A stretch of DNA of 64,000 nt, taken from Klebsiella africana (GTDB lineage Bacteria > Pseudomonadota > Gammaproteobacteria > Enterobacterales > Enterobacteriaceae). The stretch covers positions 62,001 to 126,000 of the forward strand of contig NZ_CP084875.1 in NCBI RefSeq assembly GCF_020526085.1, read 5' to 3'. The translations under genes were made by a program, and so were the position numbers. This document shows positions 9,117 to 18,189 of this stretch, in pieces; the stretch's first letter is position 1, and each line of letters opens with the position of its first letter. Under the pieces are notes generated by a model. That model searched no databases and had not been told where the DNA came from. It saw only the letters and a program-made list of their open reading frames with translations.

Positions 9117-9632
9117 ATGTTAGAACATAACATTGTTTTCAACAGCATGATGATTATGATTGTTATCTTATCTTATATGCTATTTAAAATTCTTAAGTCA
9201 AAGAAAAGGCTTCAGCATAAGTATGATGAGGTATTTAAGGCTTTTCATATTGCGGATTCAGAGTACACCGGCGGCCTAAAAGATGTTTACAAAAACTTAT
9301 CTTTAAGCAATGCTCAGTTGCAGTTCCTTGCTGTTTACTTCAATCAAGACACTGTCCAGTTTGATGGCAGAAATATTGTGTGCGAAAAAGAGGATGATGT
9401 TCAGTATATTCTTTCACTTATATCAGACAGCCATTTTTGGTTGGACAAATCCATGAAAGGAATAAATGAAGTGGTAAATAATACGGACGTAATAAAAGAT
9501 ATTAAATTATCTCTATCACCGTTCGCTTCGTTGGGTGAGCTGAAGGTTATAGATGATGAATTTAAACTGAAAAATAAAGAGTTTGATGGGTTTGCTAAAC
9601 TTAAAGTTAAGTATGATGTAAAAAGGGGGTGA
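9117..9632 (+). CDS. Single-pass membrane protein, unknown function
   Basis: 171 residues from the ATG at 9117, which has AAGGGTG upstream; the earlier in-frame ATG at 9066 has none. One membrane segment (about residues 6-25, rich in Met, Ile and Leu) is followed by a basic stop-transfer KSKKRLQHK and a soluble domain. Its end overlaps the ribosome site region of the next gene, so the two are translationally linked. Not recognised. Confidence 0.55.
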   Translation: MLEHNIVFNSMMIMIVILSYMLFKILKSKKRLQHKYDEVFKAFHIADSEYTGGLKDVYKNLSLSNAQLQFLAVYFNQDTVQFDGRNIVCEKEDDVQYILSLISDSHFWLDKSMKGINEVVNNTDVIKDIKLSLSPFASLGELKVIDDEFKLKNKEFDGFAKLKVKYDVKRG

Positions 9633-9634
9633 AA

Positions 9635-10237
9635 ATGGCAGGGGCATTGTTTTCACTTTCTGCTGGTGGGGTGATGTTTGCAACAGCTGTTGTTATTATC
9701 ATCTTTAGTGCTATGCTATATGACAGTATAGTTAAAAGACGTTCTAAAAATATTAACTCACCAGAGTTTACAGGATCACCTCAACTAGCATCTTGCAATT
9801 GTTCAGGAGGTACTGTCCTGCTTTATCTTGATTTTGATGGAGTCCTCCATCGAAGGATGAATGAGACATTTGAAAGAATGCCTCTACTGGAAAAAATTTT
9901 AAAACAATGTCCAGAATTACATATAGTCGTGTCCAGCAGTTGGAGGGAAACAATGACTTTAGAAGGGCTTAAATACCTTTTTCCGGTAGCATTCAGACAC
10001 AGAATAATAGGTGTTACACCTTCACTTCAGGAAGTAAAGGATACCGAATATGTTCGGTACAGAGAGTGCCTTATACATGCCAGACATATGGGGATCAACA
10101 AGTTTATTATCATTGATGATGAATCACACCGTTTTCCACCTGGGTGCGAAAATCTGGTGTCAACGAATTACAGTGAGGGGATGACTGACCAAACAGTAGA
10201 ATCTGTCATTATGAAATATTGTCAGTACTTAACATGA
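9635..10237 (+). CDS. Membrane-anchored HAD-like phosphatase domain (Swiss Army Knife RNA-repair type)
   Basis: 200 residues from the ATG at 9635, six bases after AAGGGGG. Residues about 10-30 are a membrane segment. The soluble part opens with LYLDFDGVLHRR, the HAD nucleophile motif, followed by VVSSSWRE (motif II/III region) and FIIIDDESHRFP (motif IV acidic pair). The FDGVLH and SSSWR spellings are typical of HAD domains annotated as 'HAD domain in Swiss Army Knife RNA repair proteins', which remove phosphates from nucleic-acid ends. The membrane anchor is unusual. Linked to the gene just upstream. Confidence 0.65.
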   Translation: MAGALFSLSAGGVMFATAVVIIIFSAMLYDSIVKRRSKNINSPEFTGSPQLASCNCSGGTVLLYLDFDGVLHRRMNETFERMPLLEKILKQCPELHIVVSSSWRETMTLEGLKYLFPVAFRHRIIGVTPSLQEVKDTEYVRYRECLIHARHMGINKFIIIDDESHRFPPGCENLVSTNYSEGMTDQTVESVIMKYCQYLT

Positions 10238-10511
10238 AGGAATGAATTACAATATTAAATATAAGTTTTTTTTGTGGGCGATGAACAGAGAATTAAAGCC
10301 GGTTATTCAGGCAGGGCAGGAACAACTACCCATGGATAATCGGCTCCCGGACATGTCCGGGCAAAGAAATCGTAGAACTAGCGCATGACAGTAAGACGGG
10401 GTAATCGAGGCAATGTCTCAACTGTACAAATGAAAGAATGCGTTGCTGGGTGGGCACCGGCAGTCAGAGCCAGCGTTCTGCAACTGCATCAAAGGCTAAG
10501 TGTACCTGCCA
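10238..10511. other. Gap with a 16-bp perfect palindrome
   Basis: Between the HAD gene and the end of a convergent operon. It holds CCCGGACATGTCCGGG at 10346-10361, a perfect self-complementary sequence that could be a hairpin or operator. No gene or T-tract terminator is seen. Confidence 0.5.
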
Positions 10512-11168
10512 TTACCTCAGCTCATGAATCAGCATGCCAGCATGTTTAATGTTTAGAGTCGTCATGTTTGCATTAAGGTCTTTCATCATTCTGGTTCCGC
10601 CGCATCGCACATATTCTCTTAATCTTCCATTGTAGGCAGCGCTGGAAGCGATTTTAAGCTGCTTTATCGGACAGGGAAGATAACCCACTCCTTTAACGAG
10701 ATCGTCCTCAACAGCGTTCAGGTAAACGGGAGAGGCAGCAATGATAAAGTTATCATGCCGGTACATACTAAACAGTTCCGCAAGGGAAGGGACTTTTCCA
10801 GGTAGTATGGGGTCAGAAGTCAGCATACCCCATATGCTGGCGCTCTTTCTTCCTATCTTTGTAAACGTAGCATCATAAGGGATCGCGGGGTCAGAACTGT
10901 GTCGTAGGCCCAGACCTGCAGAAATAACCCATAAACAGATATGAGAATTAGAGTTTGCAATAGACTTAGCTGTACTCCAGTGAGCACTACAGTATATGTT
11001 TTCCGTTTCCTTAATATCATCATTACATGTAGTGAATCGGGACTGCACAAGACTTTTCCATTGCTGATAGGCAATCTCAGTATCTGTCGTATGGTAGGGA
11101 AACACAGTGTCATGTACAGGTCCTGCTTTCCTTTTCGCGCATGTTGTAATGAGATGAATTGTCGACAT
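10512..11168 (-). CDS. DUF6884-like protein
   Basis: 218 residues. It shows the layout of the DUF6884 family: an N-terminal TTCAKRKAG (cysteine plus basic pair), a central WVISAGLGL resembling the SAKYGL motif, and IPYDATF downstream. The biochemical role of this family is not established to my knowledge; members occur near nucleic-acid modification and defence genes. It is the last gene of a four-gene minus-strand run (12461 to 10512) with short gaps, so it is probably co-expressed with three unrecognised proteins. Confidence 0.5.
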   Translation of the reverse strand: MSTIHLITTCAKRKAGPVHDTVFPYHTTDTEIAYQQWKSLVQSRFTTCNDDIKETENIYCSAHWSTAKSIANSNSHICLWVISAGLGLRHSSDPAIPYDATFTKIGRKSASIWGMLTSDPILPGKVPSLAELFSMYRHDNFIIAASPVYLNAVEDDLVKGVGYLPCPIKQLKIASSAAYNGRLREYVRCGGTRMMKDLNANMTTLNIKHAGMLIHELR

Positions 11169-11197
11169 TATTCAGAGCCTATAAAGAGTATTTATTA

Positions 11198-11638
11198 TCA
11201 ATAAGGTAGTGTATTTAAAGATGGGTATACTGGATCATCTTCAGGCACCCAATAGCCAGACCCGCACTCCCATTCTTCTCCAATGAATACGAACATTTGC
11301 CTGACAAGATATCTCCTGAGTTCCTGAGAGATTACGCTCTCAATTTTTAACAGGTAACTCTTGTTCTTACAATGGGCTTTTAAGTGAGAAAGAAGTGTAC
11401 TGAAGCAGCCTTGATTGGTGATAAATACAGAAACTGATGAAACAACCAGAACAGGTTTACCCAGCAAAGATGCATGTTTGCTACGTGCACGTATATACAT
11501 GTTTTCGAACAAGGACAAGCCATCAACATGTCTGGATTTTACTGGTATAATACTTCTATTACTTTCATCCATTAGCCTTTCAAATGCATTGATAATATTT
11601 GTAATGTCAGTTTCTAAAATTTTTTGATTAATTATCAT
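11198..11638 (-). CDS. Hypothetical protein of the 10.5-12.5 kb operon
   Basis: 146 residues, soluble, without a motif I recognise. The middle contains KPVLVVSSVSVFITNQGCF and the C-terminus is acidic and proline-containing (VPEDDPVYPSLN). It starts five bases after the stop of the gene upstream and ends 29 bases before the DUF6884-like gene, which supports an operon. The ribosome site is weak, so translation may be coupled. Confidence 0.5.
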   Translation of the reverse strand: MIINQKILETDITNIINAFERLMDESNRSIIPVKSRHVDGLSLFENMYIRARSKHASLLGKPVLVVSSVSVFITNQGCFSTLLSHLKAHCKNKSYLLKIESVISQELRRYLVRQMFVFIGEEWECGSGYWVPEDDPVYPSLNTLPY

Positions 11639-11643
11639 TGTAC

Positions 11644-12138
11644 TTAGGCTATCCCGGCGATAGTAATGTTCTTAAAATCACTGATTAAACTGATATCCAC
11701 AGAATGCGCCAGTGTTGTTAGCTCGGAAAAGTTTATTTTTTCGTAATAACCATCACTGATTAAGTTTAATAAATTAAAATCCAGGGCAGGTGGTGGGCAA
11801 ATGCTTCCAGAGGTGTAAATATATTCAAGCCCACGTGCAACAAATATTCCGTGAGGTGCACTCTCTGCTAAGTTTTCCCCTGAATATAACTCAACCCACA
11901 TCCTGAGTCGGTAATCCAGAGTGAATTCACCTATCTGAATCCAAAAATGTGGATATAACTCAAAGTCTGTTTTGTGGTTTTTAACTACCCCGCACATTCG
12001 TTGATGAGAAATGCCAGCATGATTTAGAGCACTGCTTATCATTAAGGTATGGCCATCGCACTCAACGGGTGCATTCTCAATAACCTGTAAGAGATTATTT
12101 AACATTACAAGGCATTCGGGCATAAGGAGATTGGCCAT
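11644..12138 (-). CDS. Possible Cys-His-Asp (transglutaminase-like) protein
   Basis: 164 residues. C27 sits in ECDGHTLMISSALNHAGI, at the head of a helix, H64 in YPHFWIQIG and D75 in FTLDYRLR. That order and spacing (Cys, then His in a strand, then Asp in the next strand) is the pattern of transglutaminase-core and papain-like hydrolases. This is a visual match, not a family assignment. The gene lies eight bases after its upstream neighbour and five before the next, inside the same minus-strand operon. Confidence 0.45.
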   Translation of the reverse strand: MANLLMPECLVMLNNLLQVIENAPVECDGHTLMISSALNHAGISHQRMCGVVKNHKTDFELYPHFWIQIGEFTLDYRLRMWVELYSGENLAESAPHGIFVARGLEYIYTSGSICPPPALDFNLLNLISDGYYEKINFSELTTLAHSVDISLISDFKNITIAGIA

Positions 12139-12146
12139 ATAAAAAC

Positions 12147-12461
12147 CTATTCCGTAATTTCTGAAAGGAAGTCACTAAAGGGCTTGTCGTTGTACTGGGG
12201 GTATAATCGTTTCATCATTCCAAAAGCGGACTTCACAGCACTGCGGAAGTCAGGATAAAAAGAAGGCTTAGTATGAAGATCGCTATCATTCTTCAACACA
12301 CCTTCGAAGCAGCCATACTCTTCTCCAAACTCCTGAACTATCATCCACCGGCCATCCTTGCATTCAACTACCATCAGAGCCGAATTTGGGTAATCGCCAG
12401 CAGGGGTCAACCAATCTAAATGGTAGTGGTTGATAGTATCATATACCTTATGTACATTCAC
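12147..12461 (-). CDS. Hypothetical protein, first gene of the 10.5-12.5 kb operon
   Basis: 104 residues, initiated by GTG at 12461 with AGGAG eight bases upstream. It is a small soluble protein with an acidic, aromatic core (GRWMIVQEFGEEYGCFEG) and no recognised family. It leads the four-gene run that ends with the DUF6884-like protein. Confidence 0.5.
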   Translation of the reverse strand: MNVHKVYDTINHYHLDWLTPAGDYPNSALMVVECKDGRWMIVQEFGEEYGCFEGVLKNDSDLHTKPSFYPDFRSAVKSAFGMMKRLYPQYNDKPFSDFLSEITE

Positions 12462-12587
12462 AGAATGGTCTCCTGAGCGTATTTAACATAACGTACATTA
12501 TGCGTACTAAGTTATTGATTTTACACGTTTTGTGGTTTGGTGTGACTATGGCCATATATACTAAATGCCAATATGAACACAACAAAC

Positions 12588-12878
12588 TCAGGCTGACACA
12601 TACATCATTACAGTGAAAAATGTAATCAATACTAATGTAATGACGTTTATCCACAGAGAAACCATACTCTTACTTATGAGAAGGTTAGCTAAATCCGAGT
12701 CCTCATCTTCATACTTAACAGCCTTGGATGATGTCTGTCTACGCTTCATTACCGCATAAATCTCATAATGACTGACTATACGGCATATCAACACCAGATA
12801 AATTAGAACAATACCAGCAATGATTAGATGTCTGGATCCGTTAAACAAATCCATAACTGTCTCAATATGATCGTTTAA
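12588..12878 (-). CDS. Small membrane protein, unknown
   Basis: 96 residues from the ATG at 12878 (AGAGAG upstream). Two hydrophobic segments (about 22-40 and 74-94) flank a basic, acidic-mixed loop with the Lys/Arg-rich MKRRQTSSK, suggesting a two-pass inner-membrane protein. A longer in-frame extension would run into the hns gene and the terminator between them and is not credible. Separated from hns by that terminator. Confidence 0.5.
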   Translation of the reverse strand, partial: LNDHIETVMDLFNGSRHLIIAGIVLIYLVLICRIVSHYEIYAVMKRRQTSSKAVKYEDEDSDLANLLISKSMVSLWINVITLVLITFFTVMMYVSA

Positions 12879-12928
12879 CATAGTAATCTCTCTGCGGCCG
12901 GACCAACCACGATAATGCATGACGATGA

Positions 12929-12956
12929 TAAAAAAAACCACCTTGGTAAGGTGGTT
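12929..12956 (-). terminator. Intrinsic terminator of hns
   Basis: On the minus strand AACCACCTT-ACC-AAGGTGGTT is followed by a run of T. It lies 22 bases after the hns stop. Confidence 0.9.
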
Positions 12957-12978
12957 AATAAAATAAAGAAATTTTGTA

Positions 12979-13377
12979 TTAGATGAGGAAATCTTCGAGA
13001 GTTTTTCCTGCATCCAGCTGAGCTTTAATTGGTGCCGGAGTACGTCCCTGACCTGTCCAGGTTTTTTGCTCACCGGCATCGTCTATGTAAGCATATTTCG
13101 CAGGACGAGGTTCACGTTTTTTGCGTACTTTAATGTTGACGGCCGCGTCCATCAGTTCGCTCGGATTTATACCATCAGCGATCATCATTTCCCGGTAATG
13201 AGAGAGTTTTTCTAAACGCTCACGGTTAGCCGCTTCGGCCGCCTTTTCTTCTTCACTGCGTTCAGCGACGACAATAGTGAACTTTTCTAATACTTCTTCA
13301 AGCACTTCTAATGGTAGCTCTCGTGCCTGAGCGCGAAGCGTACGGATGTTATTGAGAACCTGTAATGTCTCGCTCAT
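12979..13377 (-). CDS. hns: Plasmid H-NS-like nucleoid protein
   Basis: 132 residues from the ATG at 13377, preceded by AGAGG; a GTG/ATG further up would add only six residues. The N-terminal half is a Leu/Glu-rich coiled coil for oligomerisation, and the C-terminal DNA-binding domain has TWTGQGRTP at 106-114, the H-NS AT-hook-like QGR loop. H-NS proteins silence AT-rich, newly acquired DNA; those on IncH plasmids are known to reduce the fitness cost of the plasmid and to link transfer to temperature. A Hha-like partner is encoded at 52039-52293. It has its own terminator and a 500-bp AT-rich upstream region. Confidence 0.92.
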   Translation of the reverse strand: MSETLQVLNNIRTLRAQARELPLEVLEEVLEKFTIVVAERSEEEKAAEAANRERLEKLSHYREMMIADGINPSELMDAAVNIKVRKKREPRPAKYAYIDDAGEQKTWTGQGRTPAPIKAQLDAGKTLEDFLI

Positions 13378-13903
13378 AGTTACCTCTTTATGCACATTGT
13401 TATGCAGTTACATAACAACATTAAATTAATTAAAAAAATTCAGCAAGTGGTTTAGGAAGTTTAATTATTTCAATCGAAAAATGTCTTAAAATGAGTCTAT
13501 CTCATGCTGAATGTATGTCCCTAGTCTGGAAACTGCACTGTTGGTAATTTCACCATCCGAAAAAAAATCATCTCGGGATATTTTATCCGGTTATGATTTT
13601 ATCGTTGTGTGAAGTGAACAAGATGTTGTGATTGTAAAGGGCATTAAGCAAACAATCAATGCAATTTGAATACATTTTTTGACTGCAAAAGAATCCTGCT
13701 TAAAACATTTCTAGCTGCAAAAATGTTAAGGGGGTGATTAACAAACCACCCTGAATTTTAAAAGTTTACCCTCTTAGAGAGAAGTATCAGAAGGCCATAA
13801 AAAATAAAACTCACCTTTTTTATAACGATTGGGTTTACTCTAACCACCGATGGAAATACCAGTAGAATGCCGATATTGATAAAGTGGAAGTGTGATTCCT
13901 TAT
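13378..13903. other. AT-rich gap upstream of hns
   Basis: 526 bp without a credible gene. It is AT-rich with many A and T runs, as expected for an autoregulated H-NS promoter region. No operator could be defined by eye. Confidence 0.4.
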
Positions 13904-14398
13904 TTAATTATTCGCTTTTCGCCATTGACGTGGTTCAATAGAGTGCGGATCAGACCACAGACCTTTCCCTTCATTTCGAGCGTTTTGTTCAAGAGGTCCA
14001 TATTCAGGAACAATCAACCTCCCCTGATAGCGATATGCCCAGGCCATACCGTTTGCGACCATGATGGCGTTAACATCGTTGTTGTTAAGATAGATTGTGC
14101 CAAGCATACGGCCATAGACGTCCTGCCCATGGTCCTGAATATTAACAACCTGATTTGCTACTAACTGAATCATTGTTTGCTTTGCCTTCTGCCCGAAGGC
14201 TTGCTTGCTTTCAGGGGCATCAATCCCATAGAGCCGTATTCTTGTATTTGTTGTACCGTCATAAGCCTGGACTGTATCACCATCAATAACACGCACCACT
14301 TTCGCCGAGAAAGTTTTGGCAATTGAAGTTAGTGGGGAATATAAAAGGATAACAGCCAGTGGAAAAATGGCTAATCTAGTTGTCCGGATGTTTATCAT
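13904..14398 (-). CDS. Secreted thermonuclease (SNase family)
   Basis: 164 residues from the ATG at 14398, which puts a clean signal peptide (MINIRTTRLAIFPLAVILLY, ending near SIAKTFSA) at the start; in-frame codons further up lack a ribosome site. The SNase fold is shown by VVRVIDGDTVQ, RIRLYGIDAPESKQ (Arg and Asp of the Ca2+ site), the Gln-rich helix and YGRMLGTIY. It should cleave DNA and RNA in the periplasm or outside. An AAAGTWACTTT site lies 62 bp upstream (14460-14470), followed by a degenerate second half-copy at about 14480. Confidence 0.88.
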   Translation of the reverse strand: MINIRTTRLAIFPLAVILLYSPLTSIAKTFSAKVVRVIDGDTVQAYDGTTNTRIRLYGIDAPESKQAFGQKAKQTMIQLVANQVVNIQDHGQDVYGRMLGTIYLNNNDVNAIMVANGMAWAYRYQGRLIVPEYGPLEQNARNEGKGLWSDPHSIEPRQWRKANN

Positions 14399-14459
14399 TG
14401 GTTGTCTCTGGATGATAATCATTAAATGTGATTTGAGGGGGAAATCACAACGATTTTGA

Positions 14460-14470
14460 AAAGTTACTTT
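14460..14470. repeat. AAAGTWACTTT palindrome (T centre), upstream of the nuclease gene
   Basis: Exact copy in the divergent gap between the nuclease and the DUF1173-like gene, followed ten bases later by GGTTACTTT, a partial copy. This is a candidate promoter-proximal site. Confidence 0.85.
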
Positions 14471-14580
14471 CAAAGTATAGGTTACTTTATTAACAACATG
14501 CTATTGTGTCAATGTATATGAAAATTATTACCTGAGGTGAATGAAAACGCATCTCGGCTCAGATCAATTAAGGGGGGCTT

Positions 14581-15852
14581 ATGTCTACTGTTAATGATGT
14601 GATTGTATCTTATGGAGGTGACAGTAAAAGGTATTCAAGAGACTTCCAGACAAAAGAAGAATTTAAAAAGAGCTGGTACGCCGTTTTGTCACGGGCGCAT
14701 GCTTCGGTAGAAGCGAAGGTAAGCTGTGCCTGTAAAGGAAAAGGACAAAAATCACTTGCCGTAAAATATCACTCAGGCGGTGATACTTATTTCCTGGCAC
14801 GGTACCCGAACACAGGTAGTCAACATTCACCTGACTGTATTTTCTTTACGCTTGATAAAGACAATTCAGGTCTAAAATGCTATACACAAGGTGTCGTCAA
14901 AGACCTTAAAGATGGAGGCTACGGAATTAGGTTAGACGTGGCATTAGCCTCATCTGACTCGGAGTCTACCTCGATCGTACCGGTTGATAACAGGAATAAA
15001 TCAGGTGGTGTTTCTCAGAATAGCATGTCATTGCTGGGTCTTCTCCAGTTCCTGTGGGATGACAGCGGTCTGAATCGTTGGTATCCGAAAATGGCCGGGA
15101 AACGTAATCCTGGCAAGGTGTTCAACCTTATAACCCACTCTGCGGAAAAAATTAAAGTCGCATCACATCCACTGTCCATGCATTTACTTGCAGGTGCATA
15201 TCCTTCGACACCACAGGAGACAAAAAACATAAAAATGACATCAGAGGCGCTGATGAATAAAGAGCGTCTGATTTGCCTCAATGTACTTTCTAAATATAAC
15301 CCTGAAAGACACTCGAATGCATCAAAACGACTTCCGATAAAGTTTTTTTCAGGTGTTCCAGTTGTGCTGATGAATACTGATAATTGGGCATCACTGGAGA
15401 AGAGATTCAGCTCTGAAATAGCAAACTGGCGTTCTGGAGGTAACGTAATCTGTATGGCTATAGGGGATTTGGGTAAATTTAAGGGGAAAGATACATACTA
15501 TCTTAAACCACTTCAGATAGCATTGATGAATGTTGATGAAAACTGGATCCCGGCAGACTCGAGTTATGAGCTGACTATGCTAAATTATCTTCATAAGCAT
15601 GAGCGGTCATTTATCAAACCCCTGAGATATGATGCGTCTAATAATGATGTTTTCCCAGATTTTTGTCTGACGGATATTGGGGGGCATGAACTGTTTCCTA
15701 TTGAGGTATTTGGTATGGATACAGCTTCATATTTGGCGCGTAAGGCGATCAAAGAAAGTTACTACAATGAACGATATGGAAAGGATGGTTGGGCATCATG
15801 GGTTGCCCCGGCTGGCCCCCTACCCCATTTGCCCGATAAGGGCTGCAGTTAA
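14581..15852 (+). CDS. DUF1173-like protein
   Basis: 423 residues, ATG preceded by AAGGGGGG. An N-terminal Cys/His cluster (SCACKGKG and later HSPDCIFF) resembles a zinc-binding module, and the C-terminal part holds LFPIEVFGMDTASYLARKAIK and YYNERYG..WASWVAP, the layout of the DUF1173 proteins found on plasmids and integrative elements. The conserved Glu-containing strand followed by a helix with Lys suggests a restriction-endonuclease-like fold, but this is inference. Function unknown. It stands alone between divergent and downstream gaps. Confidence 0.6.
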   Translation: MSTVNDVIVSYGGDSKRYSRDFQTKEEFKKSWYAVLSRAHASVEAKVSCACKGKGQKSLAVKYHSGGDTYFLARYPNTGSQHSPDCIFFTLDKDNSGLKCYTQGVVKDLKDGGYGIRLDVALASSDSESTSIVPVDNRNKSGGVSQNSMSLLGLLQFLWDDSGLNRWYPKMAGKRNPGKVFNLITHSAEKIKVASHPLSMHLLAGAYPSTPQETKNIKMTSEALMNKERLICLNVLSKYNPERHSNASKRLPIKFFSGVPVVLMNTDNWASLEKRFSSEIANWRSGGNVICMAIGDLGKFKGKDTYYLKPLQIALMNVDENWIPADSSYELTMLNYLHKHERSFIKPLRYDASNNDVFPDFCLTDIGGHELFPIEVFGMDTASYLARKAIKESYYNERYGKDGWASWVAPAGPLPHLPDKGCS

Positions 15853-15955
15853 CGCCAAAATGCTTCAGAAAGGGCTTCGGCCCTATTATAACTATCATCA
15901 CTTTTCATCACATAGTAAGAGAATTTGATCAAAATTGTCTCTAACATGCGCATAG

Positions 15956-15966
15956 AAAGTAACTTT
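15956..15966. repeat. AAAGTWACTTT palindrome (A centre), intergenic
   Basis: Exact copy about 100 bp after the DUF1173-like gene. The 290-bp gap around it holds no other feature. Confidence 0.85.
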
Positions 15967-16145
15967 TTTAAGATAATCTTTGTTTTCGTGATTTCAGGCT
16001 ATAACTTTTAAGTGTATATGCGTTTTCACCCGATTTTTCAGATACATAAAGCTTCATTTATTAATTCCCTATTTCGTATCTTTAGAAATAAAACATGTTA
16101 TTCTAATCAAAGCGATTGTTATCTATCCATATCAAGGAGTGCTTC

Positions 16146-16631
16146 ATGTTAAGCGTAAAAGTATTCGCACCTAAATTTTTCTACTTTTGTGTCTGGTCCG
16201 GCATCTTGATGTACATCTTTTTTTTATCATTAACAAATATTATGTTGAGAAGTATAGATCATGAAGTGGCTACGACTTTCAAGGATAGTGAAGGATTTGT
16301 TTCAAGTGAACCAATAGCGGTAAAGAAAATTGATTTTTCTGATACTAGGCAAACAATGACTCTTGATAGACTAACTGGCGTCAAGTGGAATTATTATAAT
16401 ATCGGTGAAAACGAAACGATCGGGATTTTTAGTTACAATCAAATTAAAGAAGGTGACATTTTAACGATAACCTTACCCACTGAAAAGGTACAAGAAGAAT
16501 TAAGAAGCGGGCGTTTTAAAAAGTTCCAGGACTTTTCTTTTTTCAAAGGCTTAGTTAAGGATAGTAAAAATGTGCATTTTGCTAAAGTGTGCATTACCAA
16601 TGGGAATTGTTTTTCAGCAATACGGCTATAG
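16146..16631 (+). CDS. Single-pass membrane protein, unknown
   Basis: 161 residues from the ATG at 16146, six bases after AAGGAG; an upstream TTG is not needed. One N-terminal membrane segment (about 9-30) is followed by a soluble domain of beta character. No family is recognised. It converges on the neighbouring membrane protein at a shared terminator. Confidence 0.55.
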   Translation: MLSVKVFAPKFFYFCVWSGILMYIFFLSLTNIMLRSIDHEVATTFKDSEGFVSSEPIAVKKIDFSDTRQTMTLDRLTGVKWNYYNIGENETIGIFSYNQIKEGDILTITLPTEKVQEELRSGRFKKFQDFSFFKGLVKDSKNVHFAKVCITNGNCFSAIRL

Positions 16632-16632
16632 T

Positions 16633-16656
16633 AAAAAGGGCCTATTGGCCCTTTTT
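16633..16656. terminator. Bidirectional intrinsic terminator
   Basis: AAAAAGGGCC-TATT-GGCCCTTTTT between two convergent membrane-protein genes; it overlaps the last codons of the minus-strand one. Confidence 0.9.
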
Positions 16657-16974
16657 GTTTATTAAAAAACTCACGTTCTTATATATTTTCTTTAAAAGAC
16701 GAAAGAAGTCATGTTGTATAGTCACCGCCCCCCAGAAAATAAACCAGGTCGCAAGAAAATGTAGGAATAACCCATATTTAATCTCAATCCCTACAGATAA
16801 TAGAGAATTTATCGTGGCTTCAGCCAGGTACGGAGAAAAGTAATAGAGAGCAATAACAGGAATGATTGAGTAAATCACAAATAACAGGGTTCTCCTTAGT
16901 GTAAGATCTTCACTTATTTTAGAGTCAGAATTAAATCCCCTGTCATGAGTTATGGATAATTCTTTTATGCTCAT
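16642..16974 (-). CDS. Two-pass membrane protein, unknown
   Basis: 110 residues, ATG preceded by AAGGAA. Two hydrophobic segments (about 28-48 and 68-88) are separated by a short loop, with a basic C-terminus. No family is recognised. An AAAGTWACTTT site lies 23 bp upstream of the start, in the promoter position. Confidence 0.55.
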   Translation of the reverse strand: MSIKELSITHDRGFNSDSKISEDLTLRRTLLFVIYSIIPVIALYYFSPYLAEATINSLLSVGIEIKYGLFLHFLATWFIFWGAVTIQHDFFRLLKKIYKNVSFLINKKGQ

Positions 16975-16996
16975 TATCGTTCCTTAATTAATGTGG

Positions 16997-17007
16997 AAAG
17001 TTACTTT
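16997..17007. repeat. AAAGTWACTTT palindrome (T centre), promoter-proximal
   Basis: Exact copy 23 bp upstream of the start codon at 16974. Confidence 0.85.
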
Positions 17008-17463
17008 TCTAAAGCTTAACCTGCCTACTATCATAAAGCTTTTAAAGCGAATTAGTTGAATATCTTTGGCTACTGACTAAGTTCAAATAGCGTCAGTGTC
17101 TTCGTGTGGATCTCCTCGTTATGTCCTGGTATATTTTAAAGTGAATCTTACATCGGGGGCTGAGCCTTCTGTTGAATCCACTATTTTTCAAAGATTGATG
17201 CACTTTTATGATTATATATCATATTAAAAACAACATGGCCTAGTTTCAATGTGTTTGTTTGGAAAATAATTTTTAATACCACATCATTGTTGTTTAAAGT
17301 GTGGATGTTTTTATTTTACACATGTCTACTTTATCCCTGTATGTACAGGCCTGCATATATTGACCGCAAGACTATTCAATAAAAAGGTCATGATGCGCAT
17401 TATGGTTCACAGTACCGATATCATGGTAGACATTGATCCCCTCGATCGTCTCGCCCAAAGATA

Positions 17464-17474
17464 AAAGTAACTTT
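17464..17474. repeat. AAAGTWACTTT palindrome (A centre), gene-free stretch
   Basis: Exact copy, 182 bp before the next copy and 100 bp before the large dyad. Confidence 0.85.
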
Positions 17475-17573
17475 CTGGCATAAAAGGCTTCAGCCCTGTT
17501 GTCCTTCATCCTGTGATTTCAATTTTGATCAATTAACCGGCCAGAAATCATACGAAATTTTATTTTCTCTCCG

Positions 17574-17634
17574 TGCGCTACGTGAAATCTGACGTACTCA
17601 CCCCTCCGTTTTTCTTCAGATTTCGCGTAGCGCA
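17574..17634. repeat. 19-bp inverted repeat
   Basis: Arms 17574-17592 (starts TGCGCTACGTGAAATC) and 17616-17634 match in 18 of 19 positions across a 23-base loop. No T tract follows, so it is not an ordinary terminator. It may be a protein-binding dyad, a structured RNA or the remnant ends of a lost element. Confidence 0.75.
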
Positions 17635-17655
17635 ACCTGAACAAAAGCCACTAGA

Positions 17656-17666
17656 AAAGTAACTTT
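17656..17666. repeat. AAAGTWACTTT palindrome (A centre), gene-free stretch
   Basis: Exact copy 22 bp after the right arm of the 19-bp inverted repeat. Confidence 0.85.
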
Positions 17667-18116
17667 TGGACTGATTTAGAAGCTGGTTACCCCCACTTCG
17701 GATGATAACGTTATATTAACACATGGAATAACAGTTATTATTCTAACTGTTAATGGAATGTTGCACACCTCTTGGCGCGATCGAAAAATGAGCACACTTC
17801 AGGTTATTCCTGAATTTATGCTTTTTGTTGGTTTTTATATCGACATATTGAAACCTTGTTTTATTTAAAAGGCATCAATTTTATAATCAATTTCTGTTAT
17901 TTTAACGCTATTGACATTTACCATCGTGACTATATCCAATGATATTAAATCACTTGCATCTAAAAGTGACACCGTCACGTATTGTGCACCCAGAGAGACC
18001 CTTTTGTGAAAAAAGTAGTTCACTCCCATAACGAAATGTGGGCTTCTTTTTTGCAGATCGTATGTGGATGTCTTCAGGTAGCAGGAAGGAAAGTGATGCA
18101 GGCATGAAAGGATGAG

Positions 18117-18189
18117 AAACCGGCAAAGGGGCTGCTACTGCTCCATATTCAACAAACCACCCCTGGTTAGTTGAAACCTTTGCCGGTTT
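18117..18189. repeat. 13-bp perfect inverted repeat
   Basis: AAACCGGCAAAGG at 18117-18129 and its exact complement at 18177-18189, 47 bases apart. No gene lies inside. Confidence 0.65.

Noticed and set aside
11139..11152. CATGTTGTAATGAG as a chromosomal-type Tus Ter site
   Set aside because: It resembles the GTTGTAACTA core but lacks the C and the following A-rich end needed for Tus lock; lies inside a gene.
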